Origin: Novosphingobium sp. AAP83
Lineage (GTDB): Bacteria; Pseudomonadota; Alphaproteobacteria; Sphingomonadales; Sphingomonadaceae
Assembly (NCBI RefSeq): GCF_001295795.1
Contig: NZ_LJHY01000021.1
Coordinates: forward strand, 1 to 62,225
DNA length: 62,225 nt
Reading direction: 5' to 3'
Part shown: positions 7,676-15,441 of the stretch, in pieces
Numbering within the stretch: position 1 is the first letter of the stretch
Layout: every line of letters starts with the position of its first letter
The notes under the pieces: generated by a model
What the model saw: only the letters and a program-made list of their open reading frames with translations
Databases searched by the model: none
What the model was told of the DNA's origin: nothing
Position numbers and translations under genes: made by a program

Positions 7676-8416
7676 ATGTCCGATACCAACCAGATTGTCG
7701 CGCTGGAAAGCCGCCTTGCCGATCTCGAAAAGCGCCTGACCGTACGCGAGGATGAACTCGACATCCGCAAGTTGCAGCACCTCTACGGCTACCTTATCGA
7801 CAAGTGCATGTATAACGAGACGGTCGATCTATGGACCGATGATGGCGAAGTGCGGTTCTTTGGTGGCGTCTGGAAGGGTAAAGAGGGCGTGCGCCGCCTC
7901 TATGTCGAACGCTTCCAGTCACGCTTCACGTATGGCAACAATGGCCCGATCGATGGCTTCCTGCTCGATCATCCGCAGATGCAGGATATCATCAATATCC
8001 AGCCTGATGGCGTCACCGCCTTTGGTCGTGCGCGCTCTATGATGCAGGCGGGGCGGCACAAGGATTACGAAGGCGATGCACCGCACCTGAAAGCCCGCCA
8101 GTGGTGGGAAGGCGGCATTTACGAAAACACCTACAAGAAGGTGAACGGCGTCTGGCGCATGCACATCCTCAACTATATGCCCATCTGGCACGCCGACTTT
8201 GAGGGCGGTTGGGCCAATACGCCGCAGGAATATGTGCCATTCCCCAAGGTAACGTACCCCACCGATCCCACCGGCCCTGACGAACTGCTCGAAGGTCACT
8301 GGCTGTGGCCGATGCACAAGGTCAACGCATTCCACATGAAGCATCCTGTTACGGGTGAAGAAATGATTCCACAGCGCTGGCAGGGCGATATCGACCGCGA
8401 GAACGCTCGACGCTAA
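7676..8416 (+). CDS. NTF2/SnoaL-like protein, candidate diarylpropane lyase (LdpA-type)
   Basis: A 246-residue protein with a SnoaL/NTF2-like fold (SnoaL_4 type). An N-terminal coiled helix (VALESRLADLEKRL) precedes the cone-shaped domain, which includes IRKLQHLYGYLIDKCMYNETVDLW near residues 30-53 and WWEGGIYENTYKKVNGVWRM near residue 141. Sphingomonads use an NTF2-family enzyme, LdpA, to release formaldehyde from diarylpropane lignin dimers and make lignostilbene. A stilbene-cleaving dioxygenase gene 5 kb away and a shared operator make that role attractive. I cannot verify LdpA catalytic residues from memory, so the assignment is inference; a dehydratase or isomerase acting on another aromatic is possible. 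Likely co-transcribed with the aldehyde dehydrogenase behind it. GGAGCAGG supplies the ribosome binding site. Confidence 0.7.
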   Translation: MSDTNQIVALESRLADLEKRLTVREDELDIRKLQHLYGYLIDKCMYNETVDLWTDDGEVRFFGGVWKGKEGVRRLYVERFQSRFTYGNNGPIDGFLLDHPQMQDIINIQPDGVTAFGRARSMMQAGRHKDYEGDAPHLKARQWWEGGIYENTYKKVNGVWRMHILNYMPIWHADFEGGWANTPQEYVPFPKVTYPTDPTGPDELLEGHWLWPMHKVNAFHMKHPVTGEEMIPQRWQGDIDRENARR

Positions 8417-8492
8417 ACAGGCACGCGCTAAACAGTTGCGAGCGGGGGCGTGTTTTCTCCCCGCTCCCGCTCGCAAACCTGATGGGAAAACG

Positions 8493-9923
8493 ATGACTGC
8501 TTATCCTTCGCTGCACATGATTATCGATGGCCAACCTGTCGCAGGCGGCGGTCGTCGCACGCACGCGGTGGTAAACCCCGCAACGGGCGAGACGATTGGC
8601 GAATTGCCGCTGGCCGATGCCGCCGATCTGGAGCGTGCGCTGGAAGTGGCTGCGCAGGGCTTTCGCATCTGGCGCGATTCCACGCCGCAGCAACGCGCCG
8701 CCGTGCTGCAAGGTGCGGCGCGTCTGATGCTGGAACGTCAGGAAGACCTTGCCCGTATCGCCACGATGGAGGAGGGCAAGACGCTTCCTGAAGCGCGCAT
8801 TGAAGTGCTGATGAATGTTGGCCTGTTCAATTTCTATGCCGGCGAAGTGTTCCGCAATTATGGCCGCACGCTGGTACGTCCGGCAGGGCAGCGCAGTACC
8901 GTGACACATGAGCCGGTCGGCCCGGTAGCGGCCTTCGCACCTTGGAATTTCCCGCTCGGCAATCCCGGGCGCAAGCTGGGTGCGCCGATTGCGGCGGGGT
9001 GTTCGGTCATCCTGAAGGCGGCTGAGGAAACGCCTGCATCGGCCTTGGGCGTGTTGCAGTGTCTGCTCGATGCTGGCCTGCCCAAACAAGTGGCGCAGGC
9101 GGTGTTTGGCGTGCCCGATGAAGTCAGCCGCCACCTGCTCGGCTCGCCTATAATCCGCAAGTTGTCGTTCACAGGTTCAACCGTGGTGGGCAAGCATCTG
9201 GTGAAGCTGGCGGCCGACAATATGCTGCGCACCACGATGGAATTGGGCGGACACGGTCCGGTACTGGTGTTCGCCGATGCCGATGTGGATGCCGCGCTCG
9301 ATATGATGGCGGCGTCCAAGTATCGCAATGCAGGCCAGGTTTGCGTCAGCCCTACGCGCTTCATCGTTGAAGAAAGCGTATTTGACCGCTTCCGCGATGG
9401 CTTTGTGGAACGCGTGGGCCGGATCAAGGTGGGCAATGGCCTTGAAGATGGCGTGGTGATGGGGCCAATGGCCAATCCCCGCCGCCCCGAAGCGATGGAC
9501 CGTCTGATTGGCGAGGCCAAGGCGCGTGGAGCAAAGCTGCACACCGGCGGACAGCGCATCGGCAATGCCGGGTATTTCTATGCGCCCACGGTGCTGTCTG
9601 AAATTCCGCTCGACGCTGCGATCATGAACGAAGAACCGTTCGGCCCGGTTGCGCTGATCAATCCGTTCAGCGGCGAAGAGGCGATGATCGCCGAGGCCAA
9701 TCGCCTGCCCTATGGCCTTGCCGCTTATGCCTGGACGCAAGACGCCAAGCGCCAGAAGCGCCTCTCGCGCGAGATCGAGACGGGGATGATGGGTATGAAC
9801 ACCACCATGATCGGCGGCGCGGACTCGCCGTTTGGCGGGGTCAAATGGTCGGGGCATGGGGCAGAGGACGGGCCGGAAGGGATTATGGCCTGCATGGTCA
9901 CCAAAGCCGTGCACGAAGGATAG
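8493..9923 (+). CDS. NAD(P)+-dependent aldehyde dehydrogenase
   Basis: A 476-residue ALDH superfamily enzyme. The general base E250 lies in TTMELGGHGP and the nucleophile C284 in GQVCVSPTRF, 34 residues apart as is normal. The cofactor region reads FAPWNFPLGNPGRKLG near residue 155 and SFTGSTVVGK near residue 226. A C-terminal PFGGVKWSGHG block closes the fold. Sequence style is that of succinate-semialdehyde/aromatic aldehyde dehydrogenases. Cleavage of a lignostilbene gives vanillin-type aldehydes, so oxidation of vanillin or a related benzaldehyde to its acid is a reasonable role. It follows the NTF2-like gene by 76 bases, probably in one transcript. The ATG was chosen over an in-frame start 19 codons upstream because homology begins here. 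Confidence 0.85.
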   Translation: MTAYPSLHMIIDGQPVAGGGRRTHAVVNPATGETIGELPLADAADLERALEVAAQGFRIWRDSTPQQRAAVLQGAARLMLERQEDLARIATMEEGKTLPEARIEVLMNVGLFNFYAGEVFRNYGRTLVRPAGQRSTVTHEPVGPVAAFAPWNFPLGNPGRKLGAPIAAGCSVILKAAEETPASALGVLQCLLDAGLPKQVAQAVFGVPDEVSRHLLGSPIIRKLSFTGSTVVGKHLVKLAADNMLRTTMELGGHGPVLVFADADVDAALDMMAASKYRNAGQVCVSPTRFIVEESVFDRFRDGFVERVGRIKVGNGLEDGVVMGPMANPRRPEAMDRLIGEAKARGAKLHTGGQRIGNAGYFYAPTVLSEIPLDAAIMNEEPFGPVALINPFSGEEAMIAEANRLPYGLAAYAWTQDAKRQKRLSREIETGMMGMNTTMIGGADSPFGGVKWSGHGAEDGPEGIMACMVTKAVHEG

Positions 9924-10028
9924 TGCTTTTGTTGCAAGGGCGCATGGTGAAAGGCGAAGGCAATAGCTATGGCGCATGCGGCTTTCAGGCCAATTGCGCC
10001 AACCGATTCGGCGCGATCGGAGTTTTGC

Positions 10029-10733
10029 ATGTTCCTATCGTCGTCTGTTTCGCGCACGCTGGCCAAAGGCCTTGGCACGGCTGCGCTGCTGGTTCTGGTA
10101 TCGCAGACCCCTGCACAGGCAACCGAAACGGACGAGCAGATCTGGCTTGCGCAGTTCTCCACCTTCGCGGTCGGCAACAACTGGCTGGTTTTCACCGAAG
10201 CGCAAGCCCGCCAAACCGATGGGGTGAAACGGTTGAGCCAGATCATTTTGCGTCCGGCGGTAGGCTATCAGGTGAACGACACGGTGAGCGTTTACGCAGG
10301 CTATGCTTGGGTGCGCACAGAACCCAAAGGCCGCGCAGCCAATACCGAACACCGTGCTTATCAGCAACTCTCGTTGCGGTTGACCGGCAGCCCCGGCAAG
10401 GTGACAGTCGCCAGCCGCACGCGGCTGGAGCAGCGCTTTATCGTGGGCCGGTCCGATATGGGCTGGCGCATGCGCAATCTGGTGCGGCTCGATGTGCCGC
10501 TGGGCAAGGGCTACAGCGCGATTGTATCGGGCGAGCCCTTCGTCAATCTCGATACGACAACGTGGGGCCAGCGCGCCGGTTTCGACCAGATGCGCGGCTT
10601 TGCGGGCGTCGGCATTCCGGTGGCGCGCGGGGTTGCGTTGGAGGTTGGCTATGCCGGCCAATACGTCAACCGCTTTGGCGTGCCCGATCGCATGAATCAC
10701 ATTGGCAGCCTGTCGTTCAACATCCGGCGATAG
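10029..10733 (+). CDS. DUF2490 family outer-membrane protein
   Basis: A 234-residue protein with a signal peptide (FLSSSVSRTLAKGLGTAALL, cleavage after PAQA near residue 31). The rest is rich in alternating aromatic/polar strands (WLAQFSTFAVGNNWLVF, VYAGYAWVRTEP) and ends with an aromatic-poor NIRR. DUF2490 members are predicted small outer-membrane beta-barrels of unknown function. Lying between the aldehyde dehydrogenase and ligW on the same strand, 37 bases before ligW, it could let bulky lignin dimers through the outer membrane. That role is inference from position only. The ATG was chosen because it opens a proper signal peptide. Confidence 0.72.
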   Translation: MFLSSSVSRTLAKGLGTAALLVLVSQTPAQATETDEQIWLAQFSTFAVGNNWLVFTEAQARQTDGVKRLSQIILRPAVGYQVNDTVSVYAGYAWVRTEPKGRAANTEHRAYQQLSLRLTGSPGKVTVASRTRLEQRFIVGRSDMGWRMRNLVRLDVPLGKGYSAIVSGEPFVNLDTTTWGQRAGFDQMRGFAGVGIPVARGVALEVGYAGQYVNRFGVPDRMNHIGSLSFNIRR

Positions 10734-10770
10734 TCCGGGGCAGGCTGCTCTTCCCGGGAAGGAAGCCTGC

Positions 10771-11826
10771 ATGAACCAAGACCTCAAGACCGGTGGCGCG
10801 CACGGATACTTGCGCATCGCAACCGAAGAAGCTTTTGCCACGCGTGAATTGATCGACGCTTATCTGCGCATGATCCGCGATGGATCGGCAGACAAGGGCA
10901 TGGTCTCGCTGTGGGGCTTCTATGCGCAATCGCCGTCCGAACGCGCGACGCTGATCATGGATCGTCTGCTCGATCTTGGTGATCGCCGCATTGCCGATAT
11001 GGACGCCACCGGCATCGACAAGGCGATCCTTGCGCTCACATCCCCGGGCGTGCAGCCGCTGCTCGATACCGAGGAAGCCAAAGGCATCGCCACCCGCGCC
11101 AACGATTATCTCGCGCAGGCCTGCGAAAAGCATCCTGACCGCTTCATCGGCATGGGCGCGGTCGCGCCGCAAGATCCGGAATGGTCGGCACGCGAAATCC
11201 ATCGCGGGGCCAAGGAACTGGGCTTCAAAGGCATCCAGATCAACAGCCATACGCAGGGCCGCTATCTCGATGAAGAGTTCTTTGATCCGATCTTTCGCGC
11301 CTTGGTTGAGGTCGATCAGCCGCTCTACATCCATCCCGCCACATCGCCGGATTCGATGATCGGGCCGATGCTCGATTCAGGGCTGGACGGCGCGATCTTC
11401 GGCTTTGGTGTGGAAACTGGCATGCATTTGCTGCGCCTGATCACCATCGGCATCTTCGATAAATATCCCACCCTGCAAATCATGGTCGGCCACATGGGCG
11501 AGGCTTTGCCATACTGGCTCTACCGGCTTGATTACATGCACCAGGCCGGCGTCCGCTCGCAGCGCTATGAACGGATGAAACCACTGAAAAAGACGATTGC
11601 GCAATATCTTAAGTCAAACGTGCTGGTCACCAATTCGGGTGTGGCGTGGGAGCCTGCGATCAAGTTCTGCCAGCAGGTCATGGGCGAAGACCGCGTGATG
11701 TACGCGATGGATTACCCCTATCAATATGTGCCGCAAGAGGTGCATGATATGGATGCGATGGACATGAGCGCGGAAACAAAGAAGAAGTTCTTCCAGACAA
11801 ATGCCGAGCGCTGGTTCAAGCTTTGA
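10771..11826 (+). CDS. ligW: 5-Carboxyvanillate decarboxylase LigW
   Basis: A 351-residue amidohydrolase-superfamily decarboxylase that converts 5-carboxyvanillate to vanillate without oxygen, a late step in breakdown of biphenyl-type lignin dimers. E19 (in ATEEAF), H188 (in YIHPAT) and D314 (in YAMDYPY) match the numbering I recall for the Mn2+ ligands of Novosphingobium LigW. H241 (VGHMGEALPYW) is also in place. The N terminus QDLKTGG and much of the body closely resemble that protein from memory. AAGGAAG precedes the ATG. The next gene, an MFS carrier, begins 22 bases after the stop, so the two should be co-transcribed. Alternative: gamma-resorcylate-type decarboxylase, which I think much less likely. 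Confidence 0.9.
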   Translation: MNQDLKTGGAHGYLRIATEEAFATRELIDAYLRMIRDGSADKGMVSLWGFYAQSPSERATLIMDRLLDLGDRRIADMDATGIDKAILALTSPGVQPLLDTEEAKGIATRANDYLAQACEKHPDRFIGMGAVAPQDPEWSAREIHRGAKELGFKGIQINSHTQGRYLDEEFFDPIFRALVEVDQPLYIHPATSPDSMIGPMLDSGLDGAIFGFGVETGMHLLRLITIGIFDKYPTLQIMVGHMGEALPYWLYRLDYMHQAGVRSQRYERMKPLKKTIAQYLKSNVLVTNSGVAWEPAIKFCQQVMGEDRVMYAMDYPYQYVPQEVHDMDAMDMSAETKKKFFQTNAERWFKL

Positions 11827-11848
11827 TCCGCGCCCGGAGGGAGAGCCA

Positions 11849-13429
11849 ATGACCACCGAACCGCGCCGTAGTCTCGCCCCCGGAGCATGGTACGCGCTTG
11901 TTCTCGTGGCGCTGACCAATGCGATGAGCCTGCTCGACCGGCAGATTCTCGCCATTCTTGCGCCAGCGATCAAGGCGGACCTCAAGATTGGCGATGCCGA
12001 GATGGGGCTGCTCTATGGCACGGTGTTCGCGCTGTTCTATGCGCTGTTCTCGCTGCCGGTGGGGCGTTTGGCCGATGGCTGGGTGCGCACGCGACTGCTG
12101 GCGATCAGCCTGCTGTTCTGGTCTGCTGCCACGGGCCTTGCCGGACTTGCCAGCAGCTTTTCGATGCTGGCCCTCTCGCGCCTTGGCGTTGGTATTGGCG
12201 AGGCGGCGACGCAGCCTGCGGGCACATCGCTGATTTTCGATTTTTGGCCAAAGCACCGGCGCGGCTTTGTCATGTCGGTCACGGCATCTGCCATCGCGGT
12301 GGGGCTTGGCGGTTCGTTGGTTCTGGGCGGGGTCGCGGCGCATTGGTGGGATGCACACCACGCGGCAGGCGGTCTCAAAGGCTGGCAGTTCGCGTTTCTC
12401 GTTGCAGCGGCCCCCGGCTTCATTCTCGCCGCATTTCTGTGGAATCTGGCCGAACCTGAACGCGGGCAGATGGATGGCATCGCCACCGCGCCCGATCTGC
12501 ATCCCTTCCGTGCGGCTTTCGCCTTGCTCGGCTCGGTCACCCCCGGCTTCCACTGGCTGGGCATGAAGGCCAGGGGCGCGAGTGCTGCGATGGTGCGTGG
12601 CAATCTGGCGGCGCTGGCCTTGATCACTGGCGCGGCGGCCTTCCTCACGGTCATCAGCAGCGTGATCAGCCCCAAGCCGGAGATGATGCTGGGCGGCGTT
12701 TCGCTCAATCCCCACGCGCTTCAATGGACCGTGATCGGCTTTGGTGCGTTCGTGATCATCAACCTGATGCAGGGGATGAAGCTGGGCGATGCGCAGGCGT
12801 TCCGTGTGATTACGCGCTCCCCCACACTGATGATGTGCATCGCGGTGGGCACGCTGCAATCGACGCTCAACTACGGGATGATGGCGTTCAACCCCAGCTT
12901 TCTGATCCGTACCTATGGCCTGAGCATGCAGGAAACCGCGCTGCAATTCGGGCTGCTCTCTGCCGCGATGGGCATAATCGGCCCGCTGGTGTGGGGGCCA
13001 TTGTCCGACTGGCTGAACCAGCGCTTTCCCGGCGGTGGCCGCGCATGGGTGGCACTGTTTGCGATGGGCCTATCCCCCATCCTGTCGTTCTGGGTTTACT
13101 ATGCGGGCGATCCGGGCAGCTTTTACACCCGCTTCCTGCTCTACAGCTTCATCCTGACCGGCTGGCTGCCGCCACTCTACGCGATCTTGTATGATCAAGT
13201 CTTGCCCCGGATGCGGGGGCTAACCGCCAGCCTCTACCTGCTGGTGATGACCATCCTCGGAATGGGCATCGGCCCTTATGTGGTAGGCCTGTTATCCGAT
13301 GCAACAGGCAGTCTGCGCACCGCCATGCTCTCGATCAATGCCGTGGCGATCCCGATTGTTGTGCTGATGGTGCTGATCGCAAGGCGGGCAGAGCGCGATG
13401 AGGCGGCCCTGCTGGAGCGGGCGGGTTAG
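11849..13429 (+). CDS. MFS transporter downstream of ligW
   Basis: A 526-residue major facilitator of the spinster-like group. The first membrane helix carries NAMSLLDRQILAILAPAIK, and the loop 2-3 motif is LPVGRLADGWVRTR. The protein is longer than typical 12-helix members because of extra hydrophobic and loop sequence between residues about 220 and 310 (LLGSVTPGFHW and the following helix). It starts 22 bases after ligW with GGAGGGAGAGCC as ribosome binding site, so it likely carries a substrate or product of LigW, such as a carboxylated vanillate. The substrate is inferred from linkage only. Its end is five bases from the end of the convergent DUF3237 gene. Confidence 0.82.
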   Translation: MTTEPRRSLAPGAWYALVLVALTNAMSLLDRQILAILAPAIKADLKIGDAEMGLLYGTVFALFYALFSLPVGRLADGWVRTRLLAISLLFWSAATGLAGLASSFSMLALSRLGVGIGEAATQPAGTSLIFDFWPKHRRGFVMSVTASAIAVGLGGSLVLGGVAAHWWDAHHAAGGLKGWQFAFLVAAAPGFILAAFLWNLAEPERGQMDGIATAPDLHPFRAAFALLGSVTPGFHWLGMKARGASAAMVRGNLAALALITGAAAFLTVISSVISPKPEMMLGGVSLNPHALQWTVIGFGAFVIINLMQGMKLGDAQAFRVITRSPTLMMCIAVGTLQSTLNYGMMAFNPSFLIRTYGLSMQETALQFGLLSAAMGIIGPLVWGPLSDWLNQRFPGGGRAWVALFAMGLSPILSFWVYYAGDPGSFYTRFLLYSFILTGWLPPLYAILYDQVLPRMRGLTASLYLLVMTILGMGIGPYVVGLLSDATGSLRTAMLSINAVAIPIVVLMVLIARRAERDEAALLERAG

Positions 13430-13433
13430 GCCC

Positions 13434-13895
13434 CTAAGTCACCCGCCAAACCCACAGTTTGATCCCCAGCGGATAGCGCGCGCCCGAACACACGAAGATT
13501 GACCGGTTCATCCAGTCATACTTGCCGACAGGCGCAATAAACTCTGGCACGGTCCGGAAGTAATACTCCGCCGGATCAACCTCCTGCCCCTTCGCAAGCC
13601 GCTGCATCACCTCGGGCGGGCCGTGGCGCAGCCCGCGATTGCGGATCTGGATCACCACACCATCATCGGTTTCCAGCGCATAGATTGCATCGGCCACCGT
13701 TACCCCATCGGGCCGCGTCAATTGCCAGTCCGCAGCGTTGCCGATCAGCTTGCCCTTGATCAGGGGCCCTTCCACGCGCCCGCCGCCGACGATCGGGATG
13801 ATACGCCGTGTGCCATCGTATGTCTCGCCAATCGGCATCGGCGGCTCAAGCTCGCCAAGGGCTTCGTAAACGAATTCGAGGCCGGGTTGGATCAT
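13434..13895 (-). CDS. DUF3237 family protein coupled to the stilbene dioxygenase
   Basis: A 153-residue cytoplasmic protein with the DUF3237 pattern: PIGETYDGTRRIIPIVGGGRVEGPLIKGKL in the first third, then ADWQLTRPDG and YYFRTVPEF. DUF3237 is a small beta-barrel family of unknown function that often sits in aromatic-degradation operons. Its ATG overlaps the stop of the dioxygenase gene by four bases, which implies translational coupling and a matched amount of the two proteins. It might bind or process an unstable cleavage product, but no activity can be read from the sequence. Confidence 0.78.
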   Translation of the reverse strand: MIQPGLEFVYEALGELEPPMPIGETYDGTRRIIPIVGGGRVEGPLIKGKLIGNAADWQLTRPDGVTVADAIYALETDDGVVIQIRNRGLRHGPPEVMQRLAKGQEVDPAEYYFRTVPEFIAPVGKYDWMNRSIFVCSGARYPLGIKLWVWRVT

Positions 13896-15376
13896 GCGGC
13901 AAGGTCCGCTTGGGCCAACCCGATCTGATCAGCATTCGCCCAATTGCCGTGCAGGCCAAAGCGCAGGCGGATCGGGATGTTCACCGTCGCCACCGGTCCC
14001 TTTTCGATATCCAGCGCATCGAAGATCAACAGATCGCTGCGCTGCTCTTCCAGCCGGTTGCACACTTGCACGATCCAACCATCTCCCTCGGGGGCATCGG
14101 CCGAGCGCGGCACAAAGCATGGCTCTTGCAGCGAAGACACCGGCCCGCACCACCAGTGCTGTTCGCGGCCGCTCTCGAAGTCTTTGAGGAAGAGGCAGTT
14201 CATCAACAACCCGCCCGCACTGCCGCCGCGCAATTCCACGGGGCGCTTCATGTCCATTTCAAGGAACCAGCCATAGCGGTTCTTCTGTCCGGCAAAGCGG
14301 TCATCGATGCGCGGGAATTCCGCTGCCGTGTCCGATAGCTTGACGATCTCGGCAAAGTCATCGCCATTGCTGGCCATGTCCACCACCCAATCGGTGGGAT
14401 AGCTCATCGCCTCGCGCCCGTTGAACGGTGCGCCATGCACGTCTGGGAAGAACGGGAACATGTTGTTCTTGGCCTCGCAGGTCACGAAATGGACTTTTGT
14501 GCCTTCCTGCCATGCGTTGAGAACATGGGAGGCGAAGCAATTGTCCCGCGTGAACCAGCGGATATCGGCATCAGTAACGCCGTCGCGGCGCGGAATAATG
14601 CCCAGATGCACCGGCATCGTCGTATCAAAGCCGAAGTGGGGCATGCCCTTTTCCAGCCGTTCCCAACTGCCGATCGAAGGCACAATGTGGAGCACGAGGT
14701 AATCCTCGGTCATGCCGAAATCGTGCATCATGCAATAGTAGGGTGCCTTGAACCACACTTCGCGGATCAGCTCGCCGTCGGGGCCGATTTCCATATAGGT
14801 CACATCATCAGTGCACAGCCCGCTGGCGGCATAACCGATGGCGACCATGTTGCCGGTCCTGGGATCGATCTTGGGGTGCGCGGTAAAGGTCTGGCCGGTC
14901 ATCTTGCCGCCGAACTTTTCAAAGCCGAACGTCTCCATCGTCGCCGGGTCCATGGTCAGTGCGGGGCCGTCTTCCTTCATCGCCCATAGCTTGCCGGCAA
15001 AGATGAAAGCGTTGGTATTGGCGGTTGATCGTACCTCGCCCTTCACGCTGTCATCGTCGGTCAAGGGGTTGCGATAATTGCCGAACAGGGCCTTTCCGGC
15101 CTCGTTTTCCAGCTTCCATTTGTCGGTCTTGGCCCAGCGCTGGCGGAAATCCACCTGGCCATCGTGGATGTGAAAACGGGTGATCATGCCATCGCCGTTG
15201 AAGGCGATATCGTCACCCATTCGGGGAGGAAACTGCGGGTCGGGCTGGACGCGATAGAAAGCGCCGTTTAACCCTTGGGGAATCGTGCCTTCGTGGGCCA
15301 GATCGGCGATGTCCGCCTCGATCCGCGAGGGCGTGTTGAAACCCGTGAAGCTTGGGGTGTCTGGAAATTGGGCCAT
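13892..15376 (-). CDS. lsdD: Lignostilbene alpha,beta-dioxygenase (NOV1/LSD-type carotenoid oxygenase)
   Basis: A 494-residue carotenoid-cleavage-oxygenase family member. Four histidines at H167 (TAHPKI), H218 (MMHDFG), H284 (ASHVLN) and H476 (GLHGNW) match the Fe(II) ligands I recall for NOV1 of N. aromaticivorans, at identical numbering. Y101, K134 and E353, which hold the 4-hydroxy group of the stilbene in LSD enzymes, are also present at the same positions. It should cleave the central double bond of hydroxystilbenes such as lignostilbene with O2 into two aldehydes (vanillin). It is the first gene of a two-gene unit with DUF3237, read divergently from marR, with a predicted operator 18-38 bases before the start and GGAGG as ribosome binding site. 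The exact lsd paralogue name is less certain than the family. Confidence 0.88.
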   Translation of the reverse strand: MAQFPDTPSFTGFNTPSRIEADIADLAHEGTIPQGLNGAFYRVQPDPQFPPRMGDDIAFNGDGMITRFHIHDGQVDFRQRWAKTDKWKLENEAGKALFGNYRNPLTDDDSVKGEVRSTANTNAFIFAGKLWAMKEDGPALTMDPATMETFGFEKFGGKMTGQTFTAHPKIDPRTGNMVAIGYAASGLCTDDVTYMEIGPDGELIREVWFKAPYYCMMHDFGMTEDYLVLHIVPSIGSWERLEKGMPHFGFDTTMPVHLGIIPRRDGVTDADIRWFTRDNCFASHVLNAWQEGTKVHFVTCEAKNNMFPFFPDVHGAPFNGREAMSYPTDWVVDMASNGDDFAEIVKLSDTAAEFPRIDDRFAGQKNRYGWFLEMDMKRPVELRGGSAGGLLMNCLFLKDFESGREQHWWCGPVSSLQEPCFVPRSADAPEGDGWIVQVCNRLEEQRSDLLIFDALDIEKGPVATVNIPIRLRFGLHGNWANADQIGLAQADLAA

Positions 15377-15393
15377 GTCATCCTCCTTGCGAT

Positions 15394-15414
15394 ATTGTAT
15401 GTATTGCTAACAAT
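15394..15414 (-). promoter_or_regulatory. Operator B between the dioxygenase and marR genes
   Basis: Read toward the dioxygenase gene this is ATTGTTAG-N5-CATACAAT, matching operator A at 17 of 21 positions with both 8-bp flanks identical. The TACAAT within it fits a -10 element, with TTGTGT 16 bases upstream as -35, so binding would block the dioxygenase promoter. The site lies 28 bases before the marR start too, so it can also autoregulate marR. Confidence 0.65.
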
Positions 15415-15441
15415 TACACAAGCCTATTCAGGGACAGGTCA

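Noticed and set aside
10771..11826. LigW homologue as gamma-resorcylate decarboxylase
   Set aside because: E19, H188 and D314 fall at LigW positions and neighbouring sequence agrees with LigW, so the 5-carboxyvanillate assignment is preferred.
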